From the NCBI RefSeq assembly GCF_002208115.1, contig NZ_CP020946.1, forward strand, positions 3,162,001-3,226,000: DNA of 64,000 bases, in the 5' to 3' direction. The stretch is from Bdellovibrio bacteriovorus (GTDB lineage Bacteria > Bdellovibrionota > Bdellovibrionia > Bdellovibrionales > Bdellovibrionaceae). The notes beneath the pieces are model-generated. The model saw nothing but the letters and a program-made list of their open reading frames with translations, ran no database searches and was not told the origin of the DNA. The position numbers and the translations under genes were made by a program. Within the stretch, counting starts at the first letter, position 1; every line of letters begins with the position of its first letter. Below are positions 50,329-58,828 of this stretch, piece by piece.

Positions 50329-51069
50329 TTAATCAACGCGCAGCAGGTACTTCAGCAGATAATCATCCACCATGCGCTGATAGTTGACCTTTTCAAGGGC
50401 CTTTTTAAGCTTAGCCGCCTTATCACGATTGTGAGTGTTAAAGGCGAAGAACAAGTCCTTGTCCTCCAAGATACGCTGGTTCACTGAAACCCGTCCCGCA
50501 TACTGTGGATGAGTTTTCAATATCAGATAGCGGGCGTTGTTGATGTCCATCAGCGCACCGTCAATCTGCCCCAAAGCCACCCGGCGCACATTCGTGTCAT
50601 CGCTCAGGACAGACTCCACGGTCAGCACTTTCTCTTTCACCAGTCGATTGAACTCGGCCGTGTTGCTGTACCCATCTGTGATCCCAAGCTTTTTTCCCTT
50701 CAGATCCGGCAGCTTTGCCCAGACCAGGGGCTTGCTTCTTTGCTGAATAAATCCCAGCGGAGATTTAAACAACGCCTCGGAACGAGTAAAGCCGGGCAAC
50801 ACATCCTTCCAAGAAGGAAAATAGCCAACCACATCCGGCTGTTCAGCATTCTTTTGAGTTTGAGTCCAAGGGTGAAAGACAAATTCGACGCTAATGCCGG
50901 CTTTGTTGAGAGTGTCTTTCAAAGCCTTTGCCGCCGCTCCGTTTTCGGGACAACGAGAGCAGGTAAAAGGAGGCCATTCCAGTGTCATCACCACCCAACG
51001 TTCCGCATAGGACCGCGAGCTCGTGAGCAGCAGCACCGCCGTCAGAAAGATCGCCTTGATTACATTCAT
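50329..51069 (-). CDS. Periplasmic SBP3-type solute-binding protein
   Basis: A 246-residue protein with a signal peptide ending SRSYAE. It follows the bacterial extracellular solute-binding family 3 layout (WVVMTLEWPPFT, VVGYFPSWKDVLPGF, LKGKKLGITDGYSNT, GQIDGALMDINNARYLI). Such proteins bind amino acids or similar small molecules. No permease genes are adjacent; the divergent hybrid kinase gene suggests it could act as a sensing partner, which is inference. Confidence 0.82.
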   Translation of the reverse strand: MNVIKAIFLTAVLLLTSSRSYAERWVVMTLEWPPFTCSRCPENGAAAKALKDTLNKAGISVEFVFHPWTQTQKNAEQPDVVGYFPSWKDVLPGFTRSEALFKSPLGFIQQRSKPLVWAKLPDLKGKKLGITDGYSNTAEFNRLVKEKVLTVESVLSDDTNVRRVALGQIDGALMDINNARYLILKTHPQYAGRVSVNQRILEDKDLFFAFNTHNRDKAAKLKKALEKVNYQRMVDDYLLKYLLRVD

Positions 51070-51174
51070 TTAACCTCTACTCCCAAGCCTAGTTTCGCAC
51101 TTGTATTTCACTCGCTGATTGAACTAGGAACACGTATACGATATCACTAAAAATGCATAGGCTAATCAATAAGC

Positions 51175-53904
51175 ATGACATTACGTTTAAGAATTTTCTT
51201 ATTCAATTTAATCTCCGTCTTTCTTGCGACGTTTGTTGTTGCGCTTATTGGCCTCAAGATTGTCGAGTCTACGGTTATCGACAGCACCTATGAACGTCTG
51301 ACTCAGATCCGCATCAGCAAAACCAGCTCGATCGAAAATTACTTCCGTGACCTGCAGACCGCAATCAACCTGATCTCTTCTCATGAATTGACGGACGATT
51401 TGCTGCACGCAAAGAAAGTCGACAGCCTGCCCGAGTTCCGCCGTCTGCTGGATAACTATGTCCTGGACTTCAACATCTACGACATGGCTCTCATCAACAA
51501 TCAGGGCGTCGTCGTCTACACCACCCGCAAAGACATCGAAGACGGCTCGTCAGCGACCAGCGGACTGCCACCAGGATTAAAGCTGAAGGATATCTACACC
51601 TGGGGCGTGAAAGCTCAGGAAGGCTCGACTCTGTTCCTGGACTTCGACAAGGACAATCTGAATCCGAATTCCGCCACCGGGTTTGTCGCCTCACCGATTT
51701 ACCGCAACCTGCGCCCGGTGGGCGTACTGGTCCTGAAGATCTCCATCTCAGAAATTGATCGCATCACCAGTGACAACTTCGCGTGGCCGACTCACGGCAT
51801 GGGCCAGACGGGCGAAACCCTGATTTATGGCGAAGATTGGAGCCTGCGTAACACCGGCCGCTTCCGAGTTGAAGCCAGTCAGGCGGCACAAGGTGCGCTG
51901 GAAGCTGAAGTTCTTTCTTCCAACCGTGGCGACGAAGACATCAAAAAAATTGAAAACTTGAGTGAAGTGCGCGAACTGGGCACAGACTATCGCGGGCAAA
52001 AGGTCATTCGTTCCATCGGAAAGATCTATCTGCCCAACGGAGAGCTTTGGTACATCCAGACCAAAATTGATGAAAGCGAAGCCTTTGCGGTTTTGGACCG
52101 TATCGCGATTGCCTCCAGCGCCGCGGCGGTTTTGATCTTCATTCTGTTCTTCTTTGCGACCTTTGCCGCCACCGGAAAAGTCGTGGAACCCATCCAGCTT
52201 CTGACCGACCGTCTGGAAAAACTGGGAACAAGCAACCTGACCCAGAAGATCAACTACAACTCCAAAGACGAAATCGGTTTGCTGGTAAGCAAGTACAATC
52301 AACTGGCCGACCGTTTGGAAACCACCACCGTTTCCAAAGAGTTCCTGGACAGTGTCATTCAATCCATCAAAGCCTTCCTGTTCATCGTGAAGGTCAGCCA
52401 TCACGACGACTGGAGACAGGCGTCGTACATGATCTCGCAGGCCAACGAATCCGCGCTGAAGTTCCTGGGTTATTCCATGAACCAGATTTCCCACGTGGAT
52501 TTGAAACAACTGATCAGGACCCAGGAAGAATTCAACAACTACACCTGGCTGCTGCAGACCCGTCACAGTATCGAAGCCGAAATCACCGCCCAGGACGGAC
52601 GTCGCCTGCCGGTTCTTATGAACTGGGCCGCTCTTCCCAACCGCACCAGCAAAGATCTGACTTTCGTGTTCGTGTGCACCGACATCACCGACCGTATCAC
52701 GGCCGAGCAGGCTTTGATCGAAGCGCGGGAACAAGCGGTGAAGGCCTCCCAGGCCAAATCAGAATTCCTGGCTCGTATGAGTCACGAGATCCGCACCCCG
52801 CTGAACGCCATCATCGGCATCACCGACATTCTGGCGGAATCCGATTTGAAGCCGGAACAATCCCAGTTGGTGCGTGTGTGTGCGAATGCCGGGGAAAATC
52901 TGCTGGCGCTGATTAACGATATTCTGGATATTTCCAAAATCGAAGCCCGCGAAGTTCGTCTGGAAAAAATCGCATTCGATCTTGAGTCAACGACTACAAA
53001 TATCTGCGACATCCTGAAACAGAAGGCGACGGAAAAAGACCTGAAGTTCTCGTTAAGTGTGAATCTGCCAAAGAACCGCGCACCACTGGTCATCGGGGAC
53101 CCGACCCGTCTGCGCCAGATTCTGTTCAACCTGATCGGAAATGCGATCAAGTTCACGCAGGAAGGTGAAATTGCTGTGTCACTCGACTTTGACAGCAGCT
53201 CTCAAAAATTCGTGCGCTTCACGATTCGCGATACCGGGACCGGGATTCCCAAAGACAAACAACACCTGTTGTTCCAAAGCTTCGTTCAGGCCGACAGTTC
53301 CATCACCCGCAAATTCGGCGGCAGTGGCCTGGGTCTGACAATTTCAAAAAACCTGGTGGAGCTGATGGGCGGACGCATCTGGTTCCAGAGCGAAGAGGGC
53401 TCGGGAAGTTCGTTCTATTTCACAATTCCTTATGTTCCAACGGAAGCTCCGCGCGAACTGGCGGCACCTGAAAAAACACCGGTTACCGACACCACGCCTC
53501 GACCGCCGGTGAATGAACTGACCGTCACCCGCTCTGCGCGCATCCTGGTAGTGGATGACACCGAAGACAACCGCTTCCTGCTTTTGACTTATCTGAAAAA
53601 ACTGCCCTTTGAAGTTGTGCAGGCTGAAAACGGCAAAGAGGCGGTTGAAAAAGTTCTGGCCGAACCATTTGATCTGATCCTGATGGACATTCAAATGCCG
53701 GTGATGGATGGCTATGCGGCCACCCGCAAGATTCGTCAGTGGGAAAAAGATCAAGGCTTAAAGCCGATACCGATCATCGCAGTGAGCGCCAATGCCATGG
53801 CCGAAGACATGCAAAAGTCTTTGGATGTCGGCTGCAGCGAGCACGTCACAAAGCCCATCAAAAAATCAGCCCTGCTAGAAATGATTCAAAGATACCTAGG
53901 ATAA
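51175..53904 (+). CDS. Hybrid sensor histidine kinase
   Basis: A 909-residue inner-membrane sensor. TM1 (about 7-28), an extracytoplasmic Cache-like domain (30-300), TM2 (about 303-326), HAMP (326-380), PAS (390-510), HisKA with MSHEIRTPLNAIIG (His near 537), HATPase (LIGNAIKFTQ, IRDTGTGIPK, GGSGLGLTISK) and a C-terminal receiver (ILVVDDTEDN, LMDIQMPVMDGYAA with Asp near 837, HVTKPIKK). A phosphorelay output partner is not encoded nearby. The divergent neighbour is a solute-binding protein. Confidence 0.93.
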   Translation: MTLRLRIFLFNLISVFLATFVVALIGLKIVESTVIDSTYERLTQIRISKTSSIENYFRDLQTAINLISSHELTDDLLHAKKVDSLPEFRRLLDNYVLDFNIYDMALINNQGVVVYTTRKDIEDGSSATSGLPPGLKLKDIYTWGVKAQEGSTLFLDFDKDNLNPNSATGFVASPIYRNLRPVGVLVLKISISEIDRITSDNFAWPTHGMGQTGETLIYGEDWSLRNTGRFRVEASQAAQGALEAEVLSSNRGDEDIKKIENLSEVRELGTDYRGQKVIRSIGKIYLPNGELWYIQTKIDESEAFAVLDRIAIASSAAAVLIFILFFFATFAATGKVVEPIQLLTDRLEKLGTSNLTQKINYNSKDEIGLLVSKYNQLADRLETTTVSKEFLDSVIQSIKAFLFIVKVSHHDDWRQASYMISQANESALKFLGYSMNQISHVDLKQLIRTQEEFNNYTWLLQTRHSIEAEITAQDGRRLPVLMNWAALPNRTSKDLTFVFVCTDITDRITAEQALIEAREQAVKASQAKSEFLARMSHEIRTPLNAIIGITDILAESDLKPEQSQLVRVCANAGENLLALINDILDISKIEAREVRLEKIAFDLESTTTNICDILKQKATEKDLKFSLSVNLPKNRAPLVIGDPTRLRQILFNLIGNAIKFTQEGEIAVSLDFDSSSQKFVRFTIRDTGTGIPKDKQHLLFQSFVQADSSITRKFGGSGLGLTISKNLVELMGGRIWFQSEEGSGSSFYFTIPYVPTEAPRELAAPEKTPVTDTTPRPPVNELTVTRSARILVVDDTEDNRFLLLTYLKKLPFEVVQAENGKEAVEKVLAEPFDLILMDIQMPVMDGYAATRKIRQWEKDQGLKPIPIIAVSANAMAEDMQKSLDVGCSEHVTKPIKKSALLEMIQRYLG

Positions 53905-53922
53905 CAGCCTACCAAAAATTTA

Positions 53923-54045
53923 AGGCTGGTCAAAAAGGTTCAGATGCAAGGCGGAGTAGGCCCTCGCAGCGCAGGCGTGCTCCAAGCACGTCGGAGCGAG
54001 AAGGCCGCCCGACAACGCAGCAGATGGGCCTTTTTCACCAGCCGG
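53923..54045. repeat. Long imperfect inverted repeat between convergent genes
   Basis: GGCTGGT plus AAAAAGG at 53924-53937 pairs with CCTTTTT plus ACCAGCC at 54029-54043, and the GC-rich interior (AAGGCGGAGTAGGCC, GGCGTGCTCCAAGCACGTC) can fold further. It fills the gap between the kinase and thiQ-like stops. The general pattern resembles palindromic intergenic repeats common in deltaproteobacterial genomes. A smaller CAGCCT/AGGCTG repeat precedes it. Confidence 0.6.
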
Positions 54046-54678
54046 TTAAGCGAGGCGGCCGTTGCGGATGGTGGTGACCTTGTTCCCAAGGATCTCCACA
54101 TCACGCTGGTCATGGGTTACAAGCAACGTCGGAATTTTTTCGGTTTCAATGACACTTTTCACCAGTTTGCGACTTTCATCACGCAGTTCCTGATCCAAAG
54201 CGGAAAACGGCTCATCCAACAACAACAAACGAGGCTCACCCATCAGCGCCCGCGCAATGGCCACACGCTGCTTTTCACCGCCCGAAAGCACCGCGGCCGG
54301 TCTTTGCAGGAAGGAATCCATTTTTAGAATTGAAGACAGCTCTTTCAGGCGAGCACGGGCTTTGGCCGGATCCACTTTGCGTGCCCGCGCGGCAAACATC
54401 ATGTTTTCTTCCGCACTCAGGTGCGGGAAAAGATCCAAAGTCTGAAACACCACGCCCAAATGACGATCCGGTGTTTTTAGTTTCGCCAGATCCGTGCCCT
54501 GATAAGTCCACTTGAATCCCGGGCAGCTTTCAAGACCCAGCAGAATACGAAACACAGAAGTCTTGCCCGAACCCGAAGGTCCCCACAACACAGTGACACC
54601 TTCATCCAGGATTTCCCAGGAATCGATGTCTAACTTGAAGTCTCCGTAATCACGGTGCAAATTTTCGACCAAGGACAC
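54046..54678 (-). CDS. thiQ: Thiamine ABC transporter ATP-binding protein
   Basis: A 210-residue ABC ATPase: Walker A WGPSGSGKTSV, Q-loop VVFQTLDLFPHLS, signature VLSGGEKQRVAIARAL, Walker B LLLLDEPFSALD, and VTHDQRDVE. The short length without C-terminal regulatory domain fits ThiQ. The start is probably a GTG at 54678, preceded by GGGAGG, overlapping the permease gene end by 29 bp. Thiamine specificity is inferred from the binding protein two genes upstream. Confidence 0.85.
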   Translation of the reverse strand: MSLVENLHRDYGDFKLDIDSWEILDEGVTVLWGPSGSGKTSVFRILLGLESCPGFKWTYQGTDLAKLKTPDRHLGVVFQTLDLFPHLSAEENMMFAARARKVDPAKARARLKELSSILKMDSFLQRPAAVLSGGEKQRVAIARALMGEPRLLLLDEPFSALDQELRDESRKLVKSVIETEKIPTLLVTHDQRDVEILGNKVTTIRNGRLA

Positions 54679-56113
54679 GGCTGCCTCCCACACACAAAAC
54701 AAAACAAATCAAACCGGCGACAATAATCAAACTGCTTAAAACGATGGCCTGATTCAGGCGATAACCTGACATCAAGGTTTCCGTCATCATCGCGATGCTC
54801 AGATCCCGGTGCGCCAGAATGCGCGACACCGCAAAATCACCCGCAGCCCAGATCGACGCAATTCCGGCCAGCAAACCCGCACGCCCTGAAAGCTGCGGGA
54901 ACAGGATTTCCTTAAAGATCTGAGATTTCGAAGCACCCATGGAATAGGCGACGGTCATCTGATTTTGCAAAGCATGCAGTTCGCTGTCCCAGCCCATGCG
55001 GAACAGACTGTTCAGACTGAGCAGCGTCAGTGCGACCGGAATCTTTATGAACGGATAAAACCCCTCATTCGGGCCCAGGATCAAAAGACAAAAACACGCC
55101 AAAGAAGTTGAAGGTGCCACATAGCCATTCAGGAATCTTTCAAACCACGCCTTTGGCCAGCAATAAGCAATCAGCATCAAACCCGCATAGGACAAAATCC
55201 CCACGCTCATTCCCAGTGTCAGACTGCCAATAAAGTTCCAGATCAAAGCAGACTGCAATTCATAGAAAGTGGAAACCTGCGAAAGCCCCGACAGGAATCC
55301 CTGCACATAACCAAACAGGTACAAAAACGAAAGACCGGCGATAACAAAGATCCCGGTCGGTGTCTTCAACAGACTTAAGTTCGCCGTGCGTGTGCTGTGC
55401 ATTCCTTTTCCGCGGCTGGCGACAAAGGACAGCGCAAAGATAAACACCGATTGCAGGAAGGCCAGCAGGACCGCATCCCCCCAATTGCTGGAAAGACGGA
55501 TTTTTTCATAAATCAGAACTTCCACGGTGGTGCCACGTCCCCCACCCACGATCAACGGCACAGCGAAGCTACCAAAGCAGATCACAAAAATAAACAGCCC
55601 CAGCAACCAGAAGTCCTTTTTCAGCATCGGGAAAAGCCCGCGCAGTAAAAACTGCCAGCGCCCGGCGCCTTCCACATAAGCCAGCTCGATCATGCCGCCC
55701 AGTTTGTTTTCAATGGTCGACGCCAAAAGAACGGCCACCAGGCCGAAATTCATTAATGTGTGCACGATCACAATCCCGGGAATCCCCATCGGGAACGGAT
55801 CAATCACATTCAGGGTGGAAAGCAGAATGAAGATTGGCGGCATAAAGTTGGGAAGCAGGCACAGAATTTCAAGGCCCCAGCGCACCTTGCGCCCGCGAGC
55901 CGAATGCAGGGTCAACAGCCCCAGCGCCACCCAAAAACCCATGATCAATGAAAAGACGGAAGAAAAGAATGCCTGAAGGAAGCTGTTCTTAAAGGCCCAG
56001 ACCAGCTCGCCCATGTCGGGCCAGCCGGAAAATCCAAACTGAGTCAGCAAAAACAGGAATGGAAAAATCAGAAACAGCACCAGGCCGATTCTGAGGCACT
56101 GGCGCAGGTTCAA
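54650..56113 (-). CDS. thiP: Thiamine ABC transporter permease, two fused domains
   Basis: A 487-residue inner-membrane protein with about 12 TM helices in two halves, each with an EAA-type loop (VEGAGRWQFLLRGLFPML; AYSMGASKSQIFKEILFPQL). This double-permease layout is shared by ThiP and iron FbpB proteins; the adjacent TbpA-like protein favours ThiP. It overlaps the binding-protein gene by 4 bp. Confidence 0.82.
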   Translation of the reverse strand: MNLRQCLRIGLVLFLIFPFLFLLTQFGFSGWPDMGELVWAFKNSFLQAFFSSVFSLIMGFWVALGLLTLHSARGRKVRWGLEILCLLPNFMPPIFILLSTLNVIDPFPMGIPGIVIVHTLMNFGLVAVLLASTIENKLGGMIELAYVEGAGRWQFLLRGLFPMLKKDFWLLGLFIFVICFGSFAVPLIVGGGRGTTVEVLIYEKIRLSSNWGDAVLLAFLQSVFIFALSFVASRGKGMHSTRTANLSLLKTPTGIFVIAGLSFLYLFGYVQGFLSGLSQVSTFYELQSALIWNFIGSLTLGMSVGILSYAGLMLIAYCWPKAWFERFLNGYVAPSTSLACFCLLILGPNEGFYPFIKIPVALTLLSLNSLFRMGWDSELHALQNQMTVAYSMGASKSQIFKEILFPQLSGRAGLLAGIASIWAAGDFAVSRILAHRDLSIAMMTETLMSGYRLNQAIVLSSLIIVAGLICFVLCVGGSRVLGRKFAP

Positions 56114-57150
56114 TTGAGATCGCCCCGGCGGATCTCAGTCCAGCGGCGAAGCAGTCGGTCCACTTCGGTGGAAGAAAGGATCTCTACCTGTTGCATGGTT
56201 TTGACATTCATCAGCGGCGCAAACGAAGTGTTTTCCATCACACCCTTCATGACCGGGAACATATAGTTCTTTTCCATGATGATCTTCTGACCTTCGTTGG
56301 AAAGCATCAAATTCACAAATTGCTCGGCCAGATCACAGTGGCGGCAGAATTCCGGGATACCAACAAATTCAAACTGCACCGGCAGGGCCTCATTAAACGG
56401 CAAAGCCACATAGTCTTTCTTTTTTTCCTCGATTTCATGATACAGAGGCGAAGTCACATAAGAATAAACCAGCTTGGTCTGTTTGTTGGTGAAAAGACCG
56501 TAAGCCGTGGACCATGTCGGGGAAAAACTGTGCACCTGACTCATCAGCTTTTGCAGATAGCGGAAGCCTTCTTCCTCGCCCTTGGCGCGAATCACCCAGT
56601 ACAGGAACTGCATTCCCGGGGAACTGGTGCGGGGATCTTGTAAGGCGATTTTCTTGGCCAGCTCTGGAGCCAGCAAATCATCCAAAGACGCGGGCATGCG
56701 CATCAGTTCATTTTTACGGGCCACGAAGGTCAAAGCACCCCAATCGTAAGGGACAAAGAAACTGTTGGCCAAGGCCGGTTTCACGGCATCATAGACATCC
56801 AGCTGCCCCAGGCTGAGCTTTCGCCAGCTTTGTTCGGACACGGCTTTGGAAAGATCAAACTGATCCAAACCCACCACAACATCCGCACCCAGGCTTTCGC
56901 CTTCGATTTTCAGACGCTGCAATAAAATGCCAGAATCGCTGCCTTCGATGAATTCAACCTTACATTTACAATTTTTTTCAAACAGATCCTTCAACGCCGG
57001 TCCCGGTCCCCAGCGACCGGTAAAGGACGCATAACCAAAGACACGCACTGTGGGAAGAGAGCTGTTCGGTGCGGTGGTGTCCGTGCGGTTTAGCACCGCC
57101 AGGAACAGACCCAGGAATACGACTGTCAGAAAAAGAACAAAGTGCTTCAC
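56110..57150 (-). CDS. thiB: Thiamine-binding periplasmic protein
   Basis: A 346-residue binding protein with an N-terminal membrane/signal helix (VLFLTVVFLGLFLAVL). The pattern GADVVVGLDQFDLSKA, VPYDWGALTFVARK, TSSPGMQFLYWVI, TWSTAYGLFTNKQTKLVYSY and TSPLYHEIEEKKKDY follows E. coli ThiB/TbpA closely. It delivers thiamine (and phosphates) to ThiPQ. No THI-box riboswitch was seen upstream: the preceding DoxX-like gene ends 4 bp away. Confidence 0.82.
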   Translation of the reverse strand: MKHFVLFLTVVFLGLFLAVLNRTDTTAPNSSLPTVRVFGYASFTGRWGPGPALKDLFEKNCKCKVEFIEGSDSGILLQRLKIEGESLGADVVVGLDQFDLSKAVSEQSWRKLSLGQLDVYDAVKPALANSFFVPYDWGALTFVARKNELMRMPASLDDLLAPELAKKIALQDPRTSSPGMQFLYWVIRAKGEEEGFRYLQKLMSQVHSFSPTWSTAYGLFTNKQTKLVYSYVTSPLYHEIEEKKKDYVALPFNEALPVQFEFVGIPEFCRHCDLAEQFVNLMLSNEGQKIIMEKNYMFPVMKGVMENTSFAPLMNVKTMQQVEILSSTEVDRLLRRWTEIRRGDLN

Positions 57151-57153
57151 GCT

Positions 57154-57636
57154 CTACCACCAAAGCCCGCGACGGCGCTTGTAGAAATAATAATCAAAGC
57201 CCAGACAGCGACCCGCACCGACCCAAGCCAGAATCAGGTGAATGGCCAGGAAGGTTTTATACAAATCCTCCATCGCCGGACCCGAGATAAAGAGCATCGT
57301 CACACACAACAGCACCCCCAACAATGCCACGGGACGAACCACGTAACCCACGATGTAGGAAATGGCCACGGCAAACTCCAGGCCCAGAATGATAAAGGCC
57401 ACAGTCTGCCAGTTCGGAATCATGGTGGAGCTTGCAAAAATCTTAAACCAGTTCGGTGCATGACTGGCCGGAAGCCATTCAGCCATTTGATCCGCAATGC
57501 GCGGACGGGTCAGGAAGTCGCCACGATATTTCATCAGGGCATGTTCCAGATAATAGTAACCCAAAAAGATTCTTAAAAAAGAGATCGGAAGAAGATGACC
57601 TACGTATTTAACGCTCTCAAAGAATGAAACTAACAT
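57154..57636 (-). CDS. DoxX-like membrane protein
   Basis: A 160-residue protein with four TM helices: PISFLRIFLGYYYLEHALMKY, VAFIILGLEFAVAISYIVGY, VALLGVLLCVTMLFI and LAIHLILAWVGAGRC. This matches the DoxX/DoxD-like superfamily, often linked with redox or thiol metabolism. It lies in the same run as the thiamine transporter genes and 14 bp after nth. Confidence 0.8.
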   Translation of the reverse strand: MLVSFFESVKYVGHLLPISFLRIFLGYYYLEHALMKYRGDFLTRPRIADQMAEWLPASHAPNWFKIFASSTMIPNWQTVAFIILGLEFAVAISYIVGYVVRPVALLGVLLCVTMLFISGPAMEDLYKTFLAIHLILAWVGAGRCLGFDYYFYKRRRGLWW

Positions 57637-57650
57637 GAAGCCATTGTGAA

Positions 57651-58316
57651 CTAGACACCCTTCTTAGGGCAAGTCTCCTCGAGAAAGCAATGACTGCACG
57701 CAGGTTTTCTCGCCTTACAGACAGCTCGACCATGAGAAATCAGCCAATGCGGCAACATGATCCAATCTTCAACCGGGACGAACTTTGACAATTGACGCTC
57801 AATCATCACCGCGTTGTCGGTCTTCACCCATCCAAAACGGTTGGCCAATCGGGTCACGTGGGTGTCCACGACGATCCCGCTTGGAATATTAAAGGCATTT
57901 CCCAGCACCACATTGGCGGTCTTGCGGCCTACGCCCCCCAGCTCGACCAAAGCCTCGAGATTTTGCGGGACTTCGCCCCCGTGCTTTTCCACCAGGGTGG
58001 TCGCACAGGCTTTCAGGTTTTTGGCTTTGTTTTTATAAAAACCGGTCGAGCGGATCAGCTCTTCCAAAGATTCGACCGGCGCTTTCGCCATGGCCTTCGG
58101 GGTTGGGTATTTCTTAAACAGCGCCGGGGTCACCATGTTGACTCGTTCATCCGTGCACTGGGCAGAAAGAACGGTGGCGACCAATAGTTCAAAGGGATTG
58201 GTGTAGTTCAGGGCGCAGTAAGCGTCAGGGTAATATCTCTTGAGAAGTTCAATAGTTGCAAGAGCCGCCGCCTCTTTGGCAGAGGGCTTTTTTGCCGGGG
58301 ACTTCTTACTCGCCAT
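57651..58316 (-). CDS. nth: Endonuclease III
   Basis: A 221-residue base-excision repair glycosylase/AP lyase. It has a basic Lys-rich tail at the N-terminus, LLVATVLSAQCTDERVN, the catalytic-Lys helix-hairpin-helix LVELGGVGRKTANVVLGNAF, VDTHVTRLANR with the catalytic Asp, and the [4Fe-4S] motif C-x6-C-x2-C-x5-C at the end. Start chosen at 58316, overlapping the ferredoxin stop by 11 bp. Confidence 0.93.
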   Translation of the reverse strand: MASKKSPAKKPSAKEAAALATIELLKRYYPDAYCALNYTNPFELLVATVLSAQCTDERVNMVTPALFKKYPTPKAMAKAPVESLEELIRSTGFYKNKAKNLKACATTLVEKHGGEVPQNLEALVELGGVGRKTANVVLGNAFNIPSGIVVDTHVTRLANRFGWVKTDNAVMIERQLSKFVPVEDWIMLPHWLISHGRAVCKARKPACSHCFLEETCPKKGV

Positions 58317-58539
58317 CGTTTCCGATTGCCTCAACCGGGCAACCTTCCATCGCTTCTTTGCACAGAGCTTCTTCTTCGGGAGTCTCTGGCTGGCGGGATA
58401 CGAATGCGTGGCCATCTTCCTCATGCATAGAGAAGTTCTTTGGCGCCGTCAGCACGCAGGCATCACAAGCAATGCAAGATTGATCCACGAACATCTTGCC
58501 GGGCTTATTTTCTTTCCAAGACTGACTCTTCTCTGCCAT
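58306..58539 (-). CDS. Ferredoxin, single 4Fe-4S cluster
   Basis: A 77-residue small iron-sulfur protein. CIACDAC gives three ligands (C-x2-C-x2-C), and EGCPVEAIG near the C-terminus gives the fourth. This fits single-cluster bacterial ferredoxins. The ATG at 58539 follows TAAGGAG. Coupling to nth, also an Fe-S protein, may be incidental. Confidence 0.85.
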   Translation of the reverse strand: MAEKSQSWKENKPGKMFVDQSCIACDACVLTAPKNFSMHEEDGHAFVSRQPETPEEEALCKEAMEGCPVEAIGNDGE

Positions 58540-58676
58540 CACAAACTCCTTAGGGGTGCCAAGCCGCCTTAATATAAGGCTTTTGCCCTTGATGTCAAAC
58601 CCCCTTCCCGACTTGGGTCGCATTTTTCAGGCCGTCCTATGTTACTCACTGGGTCCTCCCCCCGTCCCTCGTATAG

Positions 58677-58816
58677 TATCTATATATGAGCCCCAGAGGG
58701 CCTTTAGGAACAAACCGCAAGTTCCGCAGCAGTAGGTCCCGAAAGGGACCACGTCCGCGAGGATGTGTCCGAAGCGGTTTGGTCCTAAAGGCCCTCTGGG
58801 GCGCTCTATGTAGATA
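58677..58816 (+). ncRNA. Candidate structured RNA or leader with long inverted repeat
   Basis: Arms of 29 bp (58690-58718 and 58774-58802) match at 28 positions, and weaker pairing (TATCTA with TAGATA) extends outward to 58677 and 58816. Inside, two adjacent hairpins have GNRA tetraloops on the plus strand: GGTCCC-GAAA-GGGACC (58735-58750) and ACGTCC-GCGA-GGATGT (58751-58766). GGAAC (58707) and GTTCC (58721) could form a competing hairpin. It ends 12 bp before the GNAT start codon. It may be a regulatory leader, a free RNA or a DNA element. Confidence 0.55.
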
Positions 58817-58828
58817 TAAGGAGAGTTC

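Noticed and set aside
53739-54077. 112-aa plus-strand frame across the kinase end and palindromic repeat
   Set aside because: Shadow frame of the kinase receiver domain extended by the GC-rich repeat.
58677-58816. Retron or ribozyme identity for the structured leader
   Set aside because: No reverse transcriptase gene is nearby, and the catalytic core of the hammerhead (CUGAUGA) is absent on either strand.
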